The notes under the pieces were generated by a model. That model was not told the DNA's origin, searched no databases, and saw only the letters and a list, made by a program, of their open reading frames with translations. From CAYJLC01 sp964370735 (lineage in GTDB: Bacteria > Bacillota > Clostridia > Oscillospirales > Butyricicoccaceae): DNA of 30,418 bases. Each line of letters begins with the position of its first letter. Position 1 is the first letter of the stretch. Of the stretch, positions 8,220 to 16,574 are shown one piece after another. Location of the stretch: the NCBI GenBank assembly GCA_964370735.1, contig CAYJLC010000024.1, positions 1-30,418 on the forward strand. The letters are read 5' to 3'. Position numbers and translations under genes: made by a program.

Positions 8220-9182
8220 ATGTTTAAGTATATCTTAAAAAAAGTTCTAGGAATGATTCCTATGATGATTATTATTACATTTATTATATTTGCATTACTT
8301 GAACTAACACCTGGTGATGCAGTATCTAGGATGTATGACCCAGAAACAGTCGCAAGACTTACAGAAGAAGAACTATTAGCTTTAAGAGAAGCTTTAGGAC
8401 TAAATGATCCGTTTATAGTAAGATATTTTAAATGGATTTTCCAAATATTACAAGGAAACTTTGGAACTAGTATCTCGAGTGGTGTTCCTGTTATAGAAAT
8501 TATCGGAAATGCTCTTCCAGCAACTATTGAACTTGCAGCGGCAGCACTTCTTATCTCTACGGTTTTAGGCAGTATTTTAGGCGTTGTAGGTGCGATAAAA
8601 AAAGGAACTATCGCAGATAATGTATTAACTTTTGCAGGAATGATTGGGGTTTCTCTTCCACAATTTTTCTTCGGTATGCTATGTATCTTAGTTTTCGCAC
8701 TAAATAACCAATGGTTGCCACATGGTGGACGTACAGACCCTTCGGTTATGCACTTCTTTGATAGAATAGATTATTTAGTTCTTCCGTCTTTAGTGTTAGG
8801 AATAACAATGACTGCTGGTGTTATGCGATATGCAAGAAATAGCATGTTAGACACTATGAATAAAGATTACATAAAAACTGCTAGAAGCAAAGGACTTCCA
8901 GAATGGAGAGTGAATTTGATACATGGATTTAGAGTTTCACTTACTCCAGTAATCGTTTTAGTTGGATTTAGATTACCTTCGCTTATTGCAGGTTCTGTTG
9001 TAATTGAAACCATTTTCCAATGGCCAGGAATTGGAAGTATTTTTAATTCAGCCATCAATGCATCGAATTACAATTTAGTTATGATGATAGCACTTATTTT
9101 CGTATTTATGGTACTTTTTGCAAGTACATTAGTCGATATAATGACTGCTGTACTAGACCCAAGAGTAAAACTTGAGAAATAG
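8220..9182 (+). CDS. ABC transporter permease, DppB/OppB type
   Basis: A 320-residue inner permease of a family-5 importer, normal in length. It has an N-terminal membrane helix (about 9-29), an extracytoplasmic segment, then five further hydrophobic helices. The cytoplasmic EAA-like loop is DYIKTARSKGLPEWRV (near residues 219-234), the contact with the ATPases. AAGAAGGG lies before the ATG, and the next permease begins 9 nt after the stop. It forms a heterodimeric pore with the DppC-type protein. Substrate is inferred only from the nan genes around it. Confidence 0.93.
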   Translation: MFKYILKKVLGMIPMMIIITFIIFALLELTPGDAVSRMYDPETVARLTEEELLALREALGLNDPFIVRYFKWIFQILQGNFGTSISSGVPVIEIIGNALPATIELAAAALLISTVLGSILGVVGAIKKGTIADNVLTFAGMIGVSLPQFFFGMLCILVFALNNQWLPHGGRTDPSVMHFFDRIDYLVLPSLVLGITMTAGVMRYARNSMLDTMNKDYIKTARSKGLPEWRVNLIHGFRVSLTPVIVLVGFRLPSLIAGSVVIETIFQWPGIGSIFNSAINASNYNLVMMIALIFVFMVLFASTLVDIMTAVLDPRVKLEK

Positions 9183-9191
9183 GAGGGGAAT

Positions 9192-10118
9192 ATGATTTCA
9201 ATTTCAGCAAAAAAGAGGTTTAATAATAAACTCGACAAAATAAAAAAAATGGAAGAACAAGGGCTGTTAGGAAAAAAATCAGGCAATAGAATGGTTAGAA
9301 AGTTTTTAAGCAACAAACTAGCTATTTTCGGTTTGGTTGTATTTTCAATAATCGTATTAAGCTGTATATTCGCTCCACTCCTAGCATCGCACGACCCACT
9401 GACAGTAAATATCTTAAACCTTAAAAAACCACCGTCGGCAGAACATATTCTAGGAACAGACAGCACAGGACGCGATATTTTCGCTCGTATTTTATATGGT
9501 GGCAGATTATCTATTTCAATCGGTTTAGGAAGTGCCTTAGGATGTGCGTTTGTTGGAACATTAATCGGCTGTTATAGTGGATACAAAGGCGGTATTTTTG
9601 ATAGAATTATGGTTCGTGTTTCAGAAATATTTATGTCGTTTCCACAACTTATTTTAGTATTAATGTTAGTATCAATAGTAGGGCCTAGTGCTTTGAATAT
9701 TGTATTTATATTCATCGTAACAGGCTGGGGCTCTGTGTTTAGAATGGTAAGGTCACAAATGCTTTCTATAAGAGAGGAAGAATATGTGCAGTCGTTAAAA
9801 GTATTCGGATTAAACGAATTTTTAATTTGCTATAAACACATGTTGCCAAACGCATTAGGACCGATTGTTGTAAATATCACATTATCAACTGCAATGTTTA
9901 TCCTAGAAGAAGCAGCGCTTAGCTTTTTAGGGCTAGGTGTTCCACTAGAAATTGCAACATGGGGAAATATTTTAAATGCAGCACAAGACTTATTTACTCT
10001 GCAAAATAATTGGTGGATATGGCTACCAGTTGGCATAGTAATCTCGCTTTTCGTTATGAGCATAAACTTTATAGGTGACGGTTTGAGAGATATGACAGAC
10101 CCAACAGGACAAGGATAG
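9192..10118 (+). CDS. ABC transporter permease, DppC/OppC type
   Basis: A 308-residue partner permease. A charged N-terminal cytoplasmic tail (1-35, with an OppC_N-type segment before the first helix at about 43-63) is followed by the typical HILGTDSTGRDIFARILYGG stretch and five more helices. The coupling loop reads EEYVQSLKVFGLNEFLI. GGAGGGG precedes the ATG, and the ATPase gene follows after 9 nt. With the DppB-type subunit it makes the membrane channel of the importer. Confidence 0.93.
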   Translation: MISISAKKRFNNKLDKIKKMEEQGLLGKKSGNRMVRKFLSNKLAIFGLVVFSIIVLSCIFAPLLASHDPLTVNILNLKKPPSAEHILGTDSTGRDIFARILYGGRLSISIGLGSALGCAFVGTLIGCYSGYKGGIFDRIMVRVSEIFMSFPQLILVLMLVSIVGPSALNIVFIFIVTGWGSVFRMVRSQMLSIREEEYVQSLKVFGLNEFLICYKHMLPNALGPIVVNITLSTAMFILEEAALSFLGLGVPLEIATWGNILNAAQDLFTLQNNWWIWLPVGIVISLFVMSINFIGDGLRDMTDPTGQG

Positions 10119-10127
10119 GAGAGGGTT

Positions 10128-11144
10128 ATGACTAAAGATGTAATTATAAGTGTAAAAGACTTAAAAACTTATTTCTATACAAATGGACGTTGCAACAAAG
10201 CGTTAAACGGCGTTAGTATGGAGATAAAAAGAGGCAAAACCCTATGTATCGTTGGCGAATCTGGTTGTGGAAAAAGCGTTACTGCATCATCAATTATGAG
10301 ATTACTGCCAAAACTTTCTAGAATTGAAGAAGGGACTATCACATATCACAGCTCAGACACCCGCGGTGATATAGAAATTCAAAATCTTGAAAAAAATGGC
10401 AAAGAAATGCGTAGCCTTCGTGGAAAAGATATCGCAATGATTTTCCAAGATCCAATGACTGCTTTAAACCCTGTTTATACTGTTGGTTGGCAGATTTCAG
10501 AGATGATTAGAAATCACGAAAATATCTCTAAAAAAGAAGCTAGAGATAGAACTTTGAAATTACTTCAAGACATGGGAATTCCATTTCCAGAAAAAAGAAT
10601 TGACGAATTTCCACATCAATTTTCAGGTGGTATGCGCCAACGTGCAATGATTGCAATGGCGATGAGTTGTAATCCTTGTGTTTTAATAGCAGATGAGCCG
10701 ACAACGGCTTTAGATGTTACAATTCAAGCGCAAATTTTCGAACTTATGGAAGACTTAAAAGTGAAATACAATACAGCTATTTTGCTTATAACTCACGATA
10801 TGGGTGTTGTAGCCGAGCTTGCCGACGATGTTGCTGTTATGTATATGGGCAATATCATTGAAAGTGGCGCTGCAAAGGATATCTTAGAAAACCCATCTCA
10901 TCCATACACAAAAGCATTATTAAAATCTATTCCGATTTTAGGAAAAGGTGCTAGCCAAGATATTCAGCCAATTAGAGGTGCAACCCCAGACCCATTAAAC
11001 AGACCAAAAGGTTGCCAATTCGAGCCAAGATGCGACTATTCTAAGGAAGTTTGTAAAAATAAAATGCCAAAAGAAAACCAAGTGTCAGATGCACACGTTG
11101 TGAGATGTCATTTATATAATAAATCTAAGGAGGAAATAGTATGA
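10128..11144 (+). CDS. ABC transporter ATPase, DppD/OppD type
   Basis: A 338-residue ATPase. Walker A GESGCGKS lies at about 44-51, the Q-loop in IFQDPMTALNP, the signature in FSGGMRQRAMIAMAM, Walker B and the D-loop in VLIADEPTTALD, and the switch His in LLITHDMG. The C-terminal family-specific extension has a Cys-rich tail (CQFEPRCDYSKEVC and a later RCHLY); in some DppD/OppD proteins such cysteines bind an iron-sulfur cluster, which I infer only as a possibility. Its stop overlaps the next ATG by 4 nt (ATGA), implying translational coupling with the second ATPase. Confidence 0.94.
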   Translation: MTKDVIISVKDLKTYFYTNGRCNKALNGVSMEIKRGKTLCIVGESGCGKSVTASSIMRLLPKLSRIEEGTITYHSSDTRGDIEIQNLEKNGKEMRSLRGKDIAMIFQDPMTALNPVYTVGWQISEMIRNHENISKKEARDRTLKLLQDMGIPFPEKRIDEFPHQFSGGMRQRAMIAMAMSCNPCVLIADEPTTALDVTIQAQIFELMEDLKVKYNTAILLITHDMGVVAELADDVAVMYMGNIIESGAAKDILENPSHPYTKALLKSIPILGKGASQDIQPIRGATPDPLNRPKGCQFEPRCDYSKEVCKNKMPKENQVSDAHVVRCHLYNKSKEEIV

Positions 11145-12160
11145 GTGAAAAAAAACCACTTTTAACGCTAAAAGGTGTTAAAACGTACTTTCCTATAAAG
11201 CAAGGATTTATAAAAAAGAGTGTCAAATATGTTAAAGCTGTAAATGATATCGATTTGGTGATTTATAAAGGCGAAACATTAGGTTTAGTTGGAGAATCTG
11301 GCTGTGGCAAAACAACTCTAGGCAAGACAATTTTGCAACTCTATAAACCGACAGAGGGCGAAATGATTTACGATTTTGGGGATAGAGAAGTCGACCTTGT
11401 AAAGTTAAACCATAAAGAAATGGACGAGGCAAGAAGAAAACTTCAAATCGTTTTCCAAGACCCACATTCATCATTAAATCCATCGTTTACAATTTATCAA
11501 TCATTATCAGATCCACTTAAAAAATTCGGTATTAAAACACGAGAAGAACGCAGAAAAATAATAGGCGACTTGCTAGAAGCTGTTAATATGCGTCGTGAAT
11601 ATATGGATAGATATCCAAATGAATTTTCTGGTGGACAACGTCAACGTATCGGTATTGCAAGGGCGATTTGTATAAATCCTGAGCTTGTAATTTGTGATGA
11701 AGCAGTGTCAGCACTAGATGTGTCTATTCAAGCGCAAGTTTTAAATTTACTTAAGGAGTTAAAAGAAAAGCATAATCTCACATATATTTTTATAACACAT
11801 GATTTGAGTGTTGTTGAATATATAAGCGATAGAATAGCAGTAATGTACCTAGGAAAAATCGTGGAATTATCAGATTCTGCTGGTCTGTATAAATATCCGA
11901 TACATCCGTATACAAGGGCGCTTTTATCGGCTATTCCAGTGATAGATACGAAACGAGATAGGAAAAGAATTCTTTTAGAAGGAGATGTTCCTTCGCAAGT
12001 AAACCCACCTTCGGGTTGCCATTTCCATGGAAGGTGTAAACAATGTAAGGATATTTGCAAAACTGACGAACCAAAGCTTGCAAAATTTGTTATAGATGGA
12101 AAAGAGCATTTTGTTGCCTGTCATTTTGCAAAAGAAAATTTTGAAAATCAAGTAAAGTAG
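11141..12160 (+). CDS. ABC transporter ATPase, DppF/OppF type
   Basis: A 339-residue second ATPase. Walker A is GESGCGKTTLGK, the Q-loop VFQDPHSSLNP, the signature FSGGQRQRIGIARAI, and Walker B with D-loop LVICDEAVSALD, where Ala-Val replaces the common Pro-Thr/Val. The switch His is in FITHDLS. A C-terminal Cys cluster (GCHFHGRCKQCKDIC, later ACHFA) resembles that of its partner. It pairs with the upstream ATPase to power the importer. AAGGAGG lies in the end of the upstream gene. NanE follows after 7 nt, tying transporter and catabolism into one transcript. Confidence 0.94.
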   Translation: MSEKKPLLTLKGVKTYFPIKQGFIKKSVKYVKAVNDIDLVIYKGETLGLVGESGCGKTTLGKTILQLYKPTEGEMIYDFGDREVDLVKLNHKEMDEARRKLQIVFQDPHSSLNPSFTIYQSLSDPLKKFGIKTREERRKIIGDLLEAVNMRREYMDRYPNEFSGGQRQRIGIARAICINPELVICDEAVSALDVSIQAQVLNLLKELKEKHNLTYIFITHDLSVVEYISDRIAVMYLGKIVELSDSAGLYKYPIHPYTRALLSAIPVIDTKRDRKRILLEGDVPSQVNPPSGCHFHGRCKQCKDICKTDEPKLAKFVIDGKEHFVACHFAKENFENQVK

Positions 12161-12167
12161 GTGTTAT

Positions 12168-12857
12168 ATGGATAATTTAAAAATTGAGGAACAAATCAAA
12201 GGCGGGTTAATAGTTTCCTGCCAAGCGTTAGAAGATGAGCCACTTTTTAGTTCTTTTATTATGGCGAGAATGGCGTATGCTGCAAAACTCGGTGGTGCAT
12301 CAGGGATAAGGGCAAACACTGTTAAAGATATTTCTGCGATAAAAGCAGCAGTAGATTTGCCGATTATCGGAATTATTAAAGAAGTCTATGGTGACAACAA
12401 TGTATATATTACACCGACTATGGTAGAAATAGATGCATTAGCGAAAGAAGGCGTTGAAATTATTGCGATAGATGCGACAAAAAGAGAGCGCCCTGATGGA
12501 AAGTCCTTAGAAGAGCTATTTTTAGAAGCGAAGGCAAAATACCCAAATCAATTATTTATGGCAGATGTTTCTGACTATGAAGAAGGAATTTTCGCATCGA
12601 AACTAGGGTTTGATTTTATCGGAACAACACTTTCAGGATATACAGAATACACTAAAGGGACAAAGTTACCGAACATTGATTTAATGGAAAAACTTTGTCA
12701 CGATACTGACAAAAAAATCGTAGCAGAAGGTGGAATTTGGTCGCCTGAAGATTTAGAAAAAGCATATAAAACACCGATTCATACAGCGGTTGTCGGTAGT
12801 GCAATAACAAGACCTATGGAAATTACAAAAAAATATGTAGCAAAAGCTAAAAAGTAG
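12168..12857 (+). CDS. nanE: N-acetylmannosamine-6-phosphate 2-epimerase
   Basis: A 229-residue TIM-barrel enzyme that converts ManNAc-6-phosphate to GlcNAc-6-phosphate in sialic acid breakdown. Hallmarks are GGLIVSCQALEDEPL at the start, GASGIRANTVKDI, LPIIGIIKEVY with K71, FMADVSDYEEG, GTTLSGYT, and VAEGGIWSPED with E187. K71 and E187 are the counterparts of the catalytic Lys/Glu pair reported for the Clostridium perfringens enzyme. The end of the barrel, TAVVGSAITRP, would hold the phosphate. The upstream stop codon overlaps the ribosome site GTAGGTG. It anchors the identification of the whole operon. Confidence 0.97.
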   Translation: MDNLKIEEQIKGGLIVSCQALEDEPLFSSFIMARMAYAAKLGGASGIRANTVKDISAIKAAVDLPIIGIIKEVYGDNNVYITPTMVEIDALAKEGVEIIAIDATKRERPDGKSLEELFLEAKAKYPNQLFMADVSDYEEGIFASKLGFDFIGTTLSGYTEYTKGTKLPNIDLMEKLCHDTDKKIVAEGGIWSPEDLEKAYKTPIHTAVVGSAITRPMEITKKYVAKAKK

Positions 12858-12864
12858 GTGACAC

Positions 12865-13743
12865 ATGAAGATAATCGCCTTTGATATTGGGGGAACTGCA
12901 ATAAAATATGGAATATTTGAAAGTGAAACATTGATTTCTTCGAACGAAATTGCAACAGAAGCACAAAAAGGTGGAGAAAGTATTTTTTCCAAAATATGCG
13001 ATGTTATAAATGAAAATGAGGATATAGAAGCGATTTCTATTAGCACAGCAGGTCAAGTCAACCCTATTTTAGGGAAAATTATCTATGCTAATGAAAATAT
13101 TCCAAATTATACTGGTTTAGAGTGGAAAAGCAGACTAGAGCAACTATATAATGTCGAGGTGTTCGTTGAAAACGACGTAAACTCGATGGCACTGGGAGAG
13201 GCATATTTTGGCGCAGGAAAGAATGATGAAAATTTGTTGTGCTTAACTTTCGGTACTGGTGTCGGTGGAGCTTTGATAATAGGCAAGAAAATCTATTATG
13301 GAAGTAGATTTTCGGCAGGGGAGTTTGGCGCTTTAGTCACACATGGAAGTGTTAAAAAAGAAAGCGACGGATTTTTCGATGGCTGTTATGAAAAATATGC
13401 ATCTGTCACTGCTCTAGTAGAAAATGCAAAAAAAATCGACGAAAAATATACCAATGGAAGAATTATTTTTGAAAATATAAATAAACCTGAAGTAAAATCA
13501 CTCATTGATGACTGGATTGATGAAATTGTTTTAGGGTTAACTTCCATCGTGCACCTATTTAATCCATCGAAAATTATTTTAGGTGGAGGTGTTATGAAAC
13601 AAGAATATGTAATCTCGAATGTGCGTAGATTGACTATTGAAAGAGTAATGCCAAATTATAGAAATGTAGAAATAGAAAATGCAAAATTAGATAACCTAGC
13701 GGGTATTTATGGTGCAGTTTCAAAAGTTTTATTTAAAAATTAA
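12865..13743 (+). CDS. nanK: ROK-family sugar kinase, probable N-acetylmannosamine kinase
   Basis: A 292-residue ROK kinase. The ATP loop is AFDIGGTAIKYGIF (5-18), the catalytic Asp is D104 in ENDVNSMALGE, and a second phosphate motif is FGTGVGGA (129-136). The usual ROK zinc site (CxCGxxGCxE) is not complete: at the expected place, FFDGCYEKYAS keeps only C174, so zinc is probably not bound as in E. coli NanK. Similar zinc-less ROK proteins occur in Firmicutes. Between nanE and nanA it should phosphorylate ManNAc at O6 using ATP. The same GTAGGTG ribosome site as nanE overlaps the upstream stop. Another amino sugar or glucose could be the substrate. Confidence 0.85.
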   Translation: MKIIAFDIGGTAIKYGIFESETLISSNEIATEAQKGGESIFSKICDVINENEDIEAISISTAGQVNPILGKIIYANENIPNYTGLEWKSRLEQLYNVEVFVENDVNSMALGEAYFGAGKNDENLLCLTFGTGVGGALIIGKKIYYGSRFSAGEFGALVTHGSVKKESDGFFDGCYEKYASVTALVENAKKIDEKYTNGRIIFENINKPEVKSLIDDWIDEIVLGLTSIVHLFNPSKIILGGGVMKQEYVISNVRRLTIERVMPNYRNVEIENAKLDNLAGIYGAVSKVLFKN

Positions 13744-13753
13744 GGAGAAAATT

Positions 13754-14671
13754 ATGAGTAAATCAAAATATGAAGGAATAATCCCAGCTTTTTATGCAGC
13801 GTATAACGATGATGGCGAAATTTGTAGCGAAAGAACAGAAAAACTAGTTAGTTTGATGATAGACAGTGGCGTTGATGGGCTATATGTTTCGGGTTCGTCT
13901 GGAGAATGTATCTACCAAAGTTTAGAAGACCGCAAAAAAACGCTTGAAAGCGTTATGAAAGTTGCAAAAGGTAAAATCACAATCATATCTCATGTTGCAT
14001 GCAACAATACAAAAGACAGTGTTGAGCTTGCAAGATTTTCAGAAGAATTAGGTGTAGATGCGATTGCGGCTATTCCTCCGATTTATTTTAAATTACCAGA
14101 ATATTCGATTATGGAATATTGGACAGATATTTCAAATGCAGCACCAAATACTGATTTCTTTATCTATAACATACCACAACTTGCAGGGACAACTTTAACT
14201 ACTGGAATGCTTCGCGAAATGCTGAAAAATCCACGCGTTATGGGGGTTAAAAATTCATCGATGCCTGTTATGGATATTCAACAATTTAAAGATATTTGTG
14301 GTGACGATAAGATAGTCTACAACGGTCCTGACGAACAATTATTGTCTGGTTTAGTTGCAGGTGCTGACGGTGGAATCGGTGGAACTTATGGAGTTATGCC
14401 TGAACTTTACATCGAAATTTACAATTTATTTAAAAAAGGTGAGTTTGAAAAAGCGAAATTAATCCAAAACGACTGCTGTAATATTATCTATAAAATGGTG
14501 AGTGCAAAAGGTAATTTATACGCTGTTATGAAAAAAATTATCGAGCTTAGAACAGGGGTTAAATTAGGTGGAGTTAGAAAACCACTAGCAAATCTTGTGC
14601 CGTCAGATGATGCGATTGTAAACGAAGCAAAAGAAATGATTGAAAGTGCATATACAAAATATTTAAAATAA
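13754..14671 (+). CDS. nanA: N-acetylneuraminate lyase (DapA/DHDPS superfamily)
   Basis: A 305-residue class I aldolase of the dihydrodipicolinate synthase/N-acetylneuraminate lyase family. Visible sites are GLYVSGSSGECIYQS (42-56), IYNIP with Y138, and MGVKNSSM with Schiff-base K166, one residue from the Y137/K165 of E. coli NanA. It should split N-acetylneuraminate into ManNAc and pyruvate. I start at 13754, where AAGGAG is 6 nt upstream and the family N-terminus (KYEGIIPAFYAAY) begins; an in-frame ATG at 13709 lies inside the kinase gene and has no ribosome site. The branch with KNSSM differs from classical NanA, so related keto-acid aldolase activity is not excluded, but context favours the lyase. 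Confidence 0.88.
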   Translation: MSKSKYEGIIPAFYAAYNDDGEICSERTEKLVSLMIDSGVDGLYVSGSSGECIYQSLEDRKKTLESVMKVAKGKITIISHVACNNTKDSVELARFSEELGVDAIAAIPPIYFKLPEYSIMEYWTDISNAAPNTDFFIYNIPQLAGTTLTTGMLREMLKNPRVMGVKNSSMPVMDIQQFKDICGDDKIVYNGPDEQLLSGLVAGADGGIGGTYGVMPELYIEIYNLFKKGEFEKAKLIQNDCCNIIYKMVSAKGNLYAVMKKIIELRTGVKLGGVRKPLANLVPSDDAIVNEAKEMIESAYTKYLK

Positions 14672-14683
14672 TTAAAGGAACAC

Positions 14684-14712
14684 TTGAAACAATCGCTGAA
14701 TTCGTATATAAT
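14684..14712 (+). promoter_or_regulatory. Sigma-A promoter of the RpiR-type regulator gene
   Basis: TTGAAA (14684-14689), a 17-nt spacer and TATAAT (14707-14712) form a near-consensus promoter right after nanA. It would give a leader of about 25 nt before the ATG at 14744, so the regulator can be made independently of the operon. Confidence 0.85.
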
Positions 14713-14743
14713 TAAGTTAAGATTAGACGAAAGAAGATTGATT

Positions 14744-15589
14744 ATGAAAACAACGAGTTTTATTTATGAAATTAAATCATTATATCCAAAGCTTACGAAG
14801 ACAGAAAAAAAAGTAGCTGATTATGTTTTGGAAAATACTAAAAAAGTTATATATTTATCGATTTTAGAACTAGCAGAAGAATGCAAAGTGGGGGACACTA
14901 GTGTTTATAGATTTTGCAGAAGCATAGGATTAAAAGGCTATCAAGAATTTAAGCTTAGATTATCACTAAGCCTTTCAGAAGACCCACCAAAGCAAGAGGT
15001 TGCACCGGAAAGTGTCAAAGACTATGCAAATTCTATTTATAAAAAATATGAAAGAGTGTTATTTGAATCATCAAATTTAGTTTTAGAAGAACAAATTTCT
15101 CTTGTTGTCGATGAAATGTTAAACGCTGAAAAAATATATTTTTTCGGAGTAGGAAACAGTGGAACTGCGGCTATGGACGCTAGAAATATTTTTGCTAGAG
15201 TGACAAACAAAGTGCAATATGTAGCCGATGCCCATGTGCAAGTTCTATTTGCAAATATGATGACTAGTAAAGATTTAATAATTCTTTTTTCTTTCTCGGG
15301 CGAAACCGAAGAGAATGTTGATATAGCAAAAATTGCTAAAGGTGCAGGAGCAAAAGTTGTTTGTGTTACAAGATATGAGCAATCTCCGTTGGCGCAATGC
15401 TCGGATTTAGTGATTTTATGTGGAAAATACGAAAAAGAAGTTCAAGGTGGGCGTGCATCTATGGGTGCAAGGATAGCTCAAATGTTTACAATTGAACTTA
15501 TATATGAGTATTATTATGCAAAAAATAAAGCTGAATGTGATAGAATTATTAAACAAACAGATGATGCAATTTTTAGAAAATTATATTAA
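14744..15589 (+). CDS. RpiR/MurR-type transcriptional regulator (NanR-like)
   Basis: A 281-residue regulator: an N-terminal RpiR helix-turn-helix domain (about 1-77; LSILELAEECKVGDTSVYRFCRSIGLKG region) and a C-terminal sugar-phosphate-binding SIS domain (about 105-245, starting FFGVGNSGTAA and containing FSFSGETEENV). RpiR proteins sense phosphosugars, and several sialic acid operons are controlled by members of this family, with ManNAc-6-P or a relative as ligand. I start at ATG 14744 with AAGAAG 7 nt upstream. The alternative TTG at 14684 is the -35 box of its own promoter. It likely controls the nan operon and perhaps the divergent esterase. Confidence 0.9.
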   Translation: MKTTSFIYEIKSLYPKLTKTEKKVADYVLENTKKVIYLSILELAEECKVGDTSVYRFCRSIGLKGYQEFKLRLSLSLSEDPPKQEVAPESVKDYANSIYKKYERVLFESSNLVLEEQISLVVDEMLNAEKIYFFGVGNSGTAAMDARNIFARVTNKVQYVADAHVQVLFANMMTSKDLIILFSFSGETEENVDIAKIAKGAGAKVVCVTRYEQSPLAQCSDLVILCGKYEKEVQGGRASMGARIAQMFTIELIYEYYYAKNKAECDRIIKQTDDAIFRKLY

Positions 15590-15614
15590 AAATATATGTG
15601 TATCATACGAATTA

Positions 15615-15650
15615 AAAAAACCTTTATGAGTATTCTCATAAAGGTTTTTT
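15615..15650. terminator. Bidirectional intrinsic terminator
   Basis: A perfect 16-bp stem, AAAAAACCTTTATGAG (15615-15630) with CTCATAAAGGTTTTTT (15635-15650), and a 4-nt TATT loop. Terminal A and T runs let it stop both the RpiR gene and the convergent AraC-type gene. It marks the right end of the sialic acid locus. Confidence 0.95.
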
Positions 15651-15666
15651 GTGTTATAAATTAAAT

Positions 15667-16536
15667 TTAGCTATTTCTATACTCGGTAGGTGTCATTTTA
15701 TACATTTCTTTAAAACTTTTCGAAAAATAACTCATTTCAGAAAAACCACAGCTAAGTCCAATCTCGATAATAGGTTCACAACTATTTTTTAACAAGAACG
15801 CCGATTTTTCAAGGCGAAATGATTTTAAAAATTTTATCGGAGAGGTGCTTAATACGCTGTTAAAACAACGAAGTGCTTCGCGTTCTTTTATGTTCGCACT
15901 GTTTGCAATATCAAGCAAGGTTATATCGTTTGAGAAATTTTCATTTATAAAAGCCATCATTAATTTGCACCTAGAAAGCATCTTTTGGGTCCTAACATCG
16001 ACTTGTTTTGGTTTATTTTCGATTTTTTGTATGATTTCAATAAGAACTTTTGTCAAATTCTCTCGGACAAAAAATTCATAGGCAAAAGCTTTATTTTCGA
16101 AAATATCATAAGCATTTAGCACAAGTTTGCATTCTTCCTTGCTTAGAAACGAAGTATTTGATGTGGATTCTAAAAGAAGTGGGTAGAAATATTTTTCATA
16201 CATAGCACTAGTTAACTCGCCATACAAAAATCTTGAATGAAAGACAAATGACTTTATGATACAATGAGTATCGTTAAAATTCACGCAGGAATGAAGCCTT
16301 TCGGAATTTATAAAAATACCTTCGCCTTCTTTTAGTGTGAATTTCTCACACTCGACTATAATCTCCATTTCGCCACAAACCACAACAATAAGTTCAATTT
16401 CATCGTGCCAATGATAGGGTACAGCACTAGCCGTCAAATCGTCGTTATAGATAGCAACAGGGAACGCAGGAGTTCCTTTTAAATTTAGTTCTTTATTTTG
16501 ATTATCTAAAATTATACTACAAGATAAATCATTCAT
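15667..16536 (-). CDS. AraC-family transcriptional regulator with N-terminal cupin
   Basis: A 289-residue regulator with a cupin-like sensing domain (about 25-95; HWHDEIELIVVVCGEMEI and the later GEGIFINSERLHS) and a C-terminal AraC double helix-turn-helix (about 190-289, ending GFSEMSYFSKSFKEMYKMTPTEYR). Such regulators usually bind a sugar or sugar derivative. AAAGGAG lies before the ATG. Only 38 nt separate it from the stop of the surface-protein gene on the same strand and I see no terminator between, so the two may be cotranscribed. Its target could be that surface gene or the neighbouring nan operon; the sequence does not decide. Confidence 0.92.
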   Translation of the reverse strand: MNDLSCSIILDNQNKELNLKGTPAFPVAIYNDDLTASAVPYHWHDEIELIVVVCGEMEIIVECEKFTLKEGEGIFINSERLHSCVNFNDTHCIIKSFVFHSRFLYGELTSAMYEKYFYPLLLESTSNTSFLSKEECKLVLNAYDIFENKAFAYEFFVRENLTKVLIEIIQKIENKPKQVDVRTQKMLSRCKLMMAFINENFSNDITLLDIANSANIKEREALRCFNSVLSTSPIKFLKSFRLEKSAFLLKNSCEPIIEIGLSCGFSEMSYFSKSFKEMYKMTPTEYRNS

Positions 16537-16574
16537 AAAAATTCTCCTTTGGCGAAATAGCTATATAAGTATCT

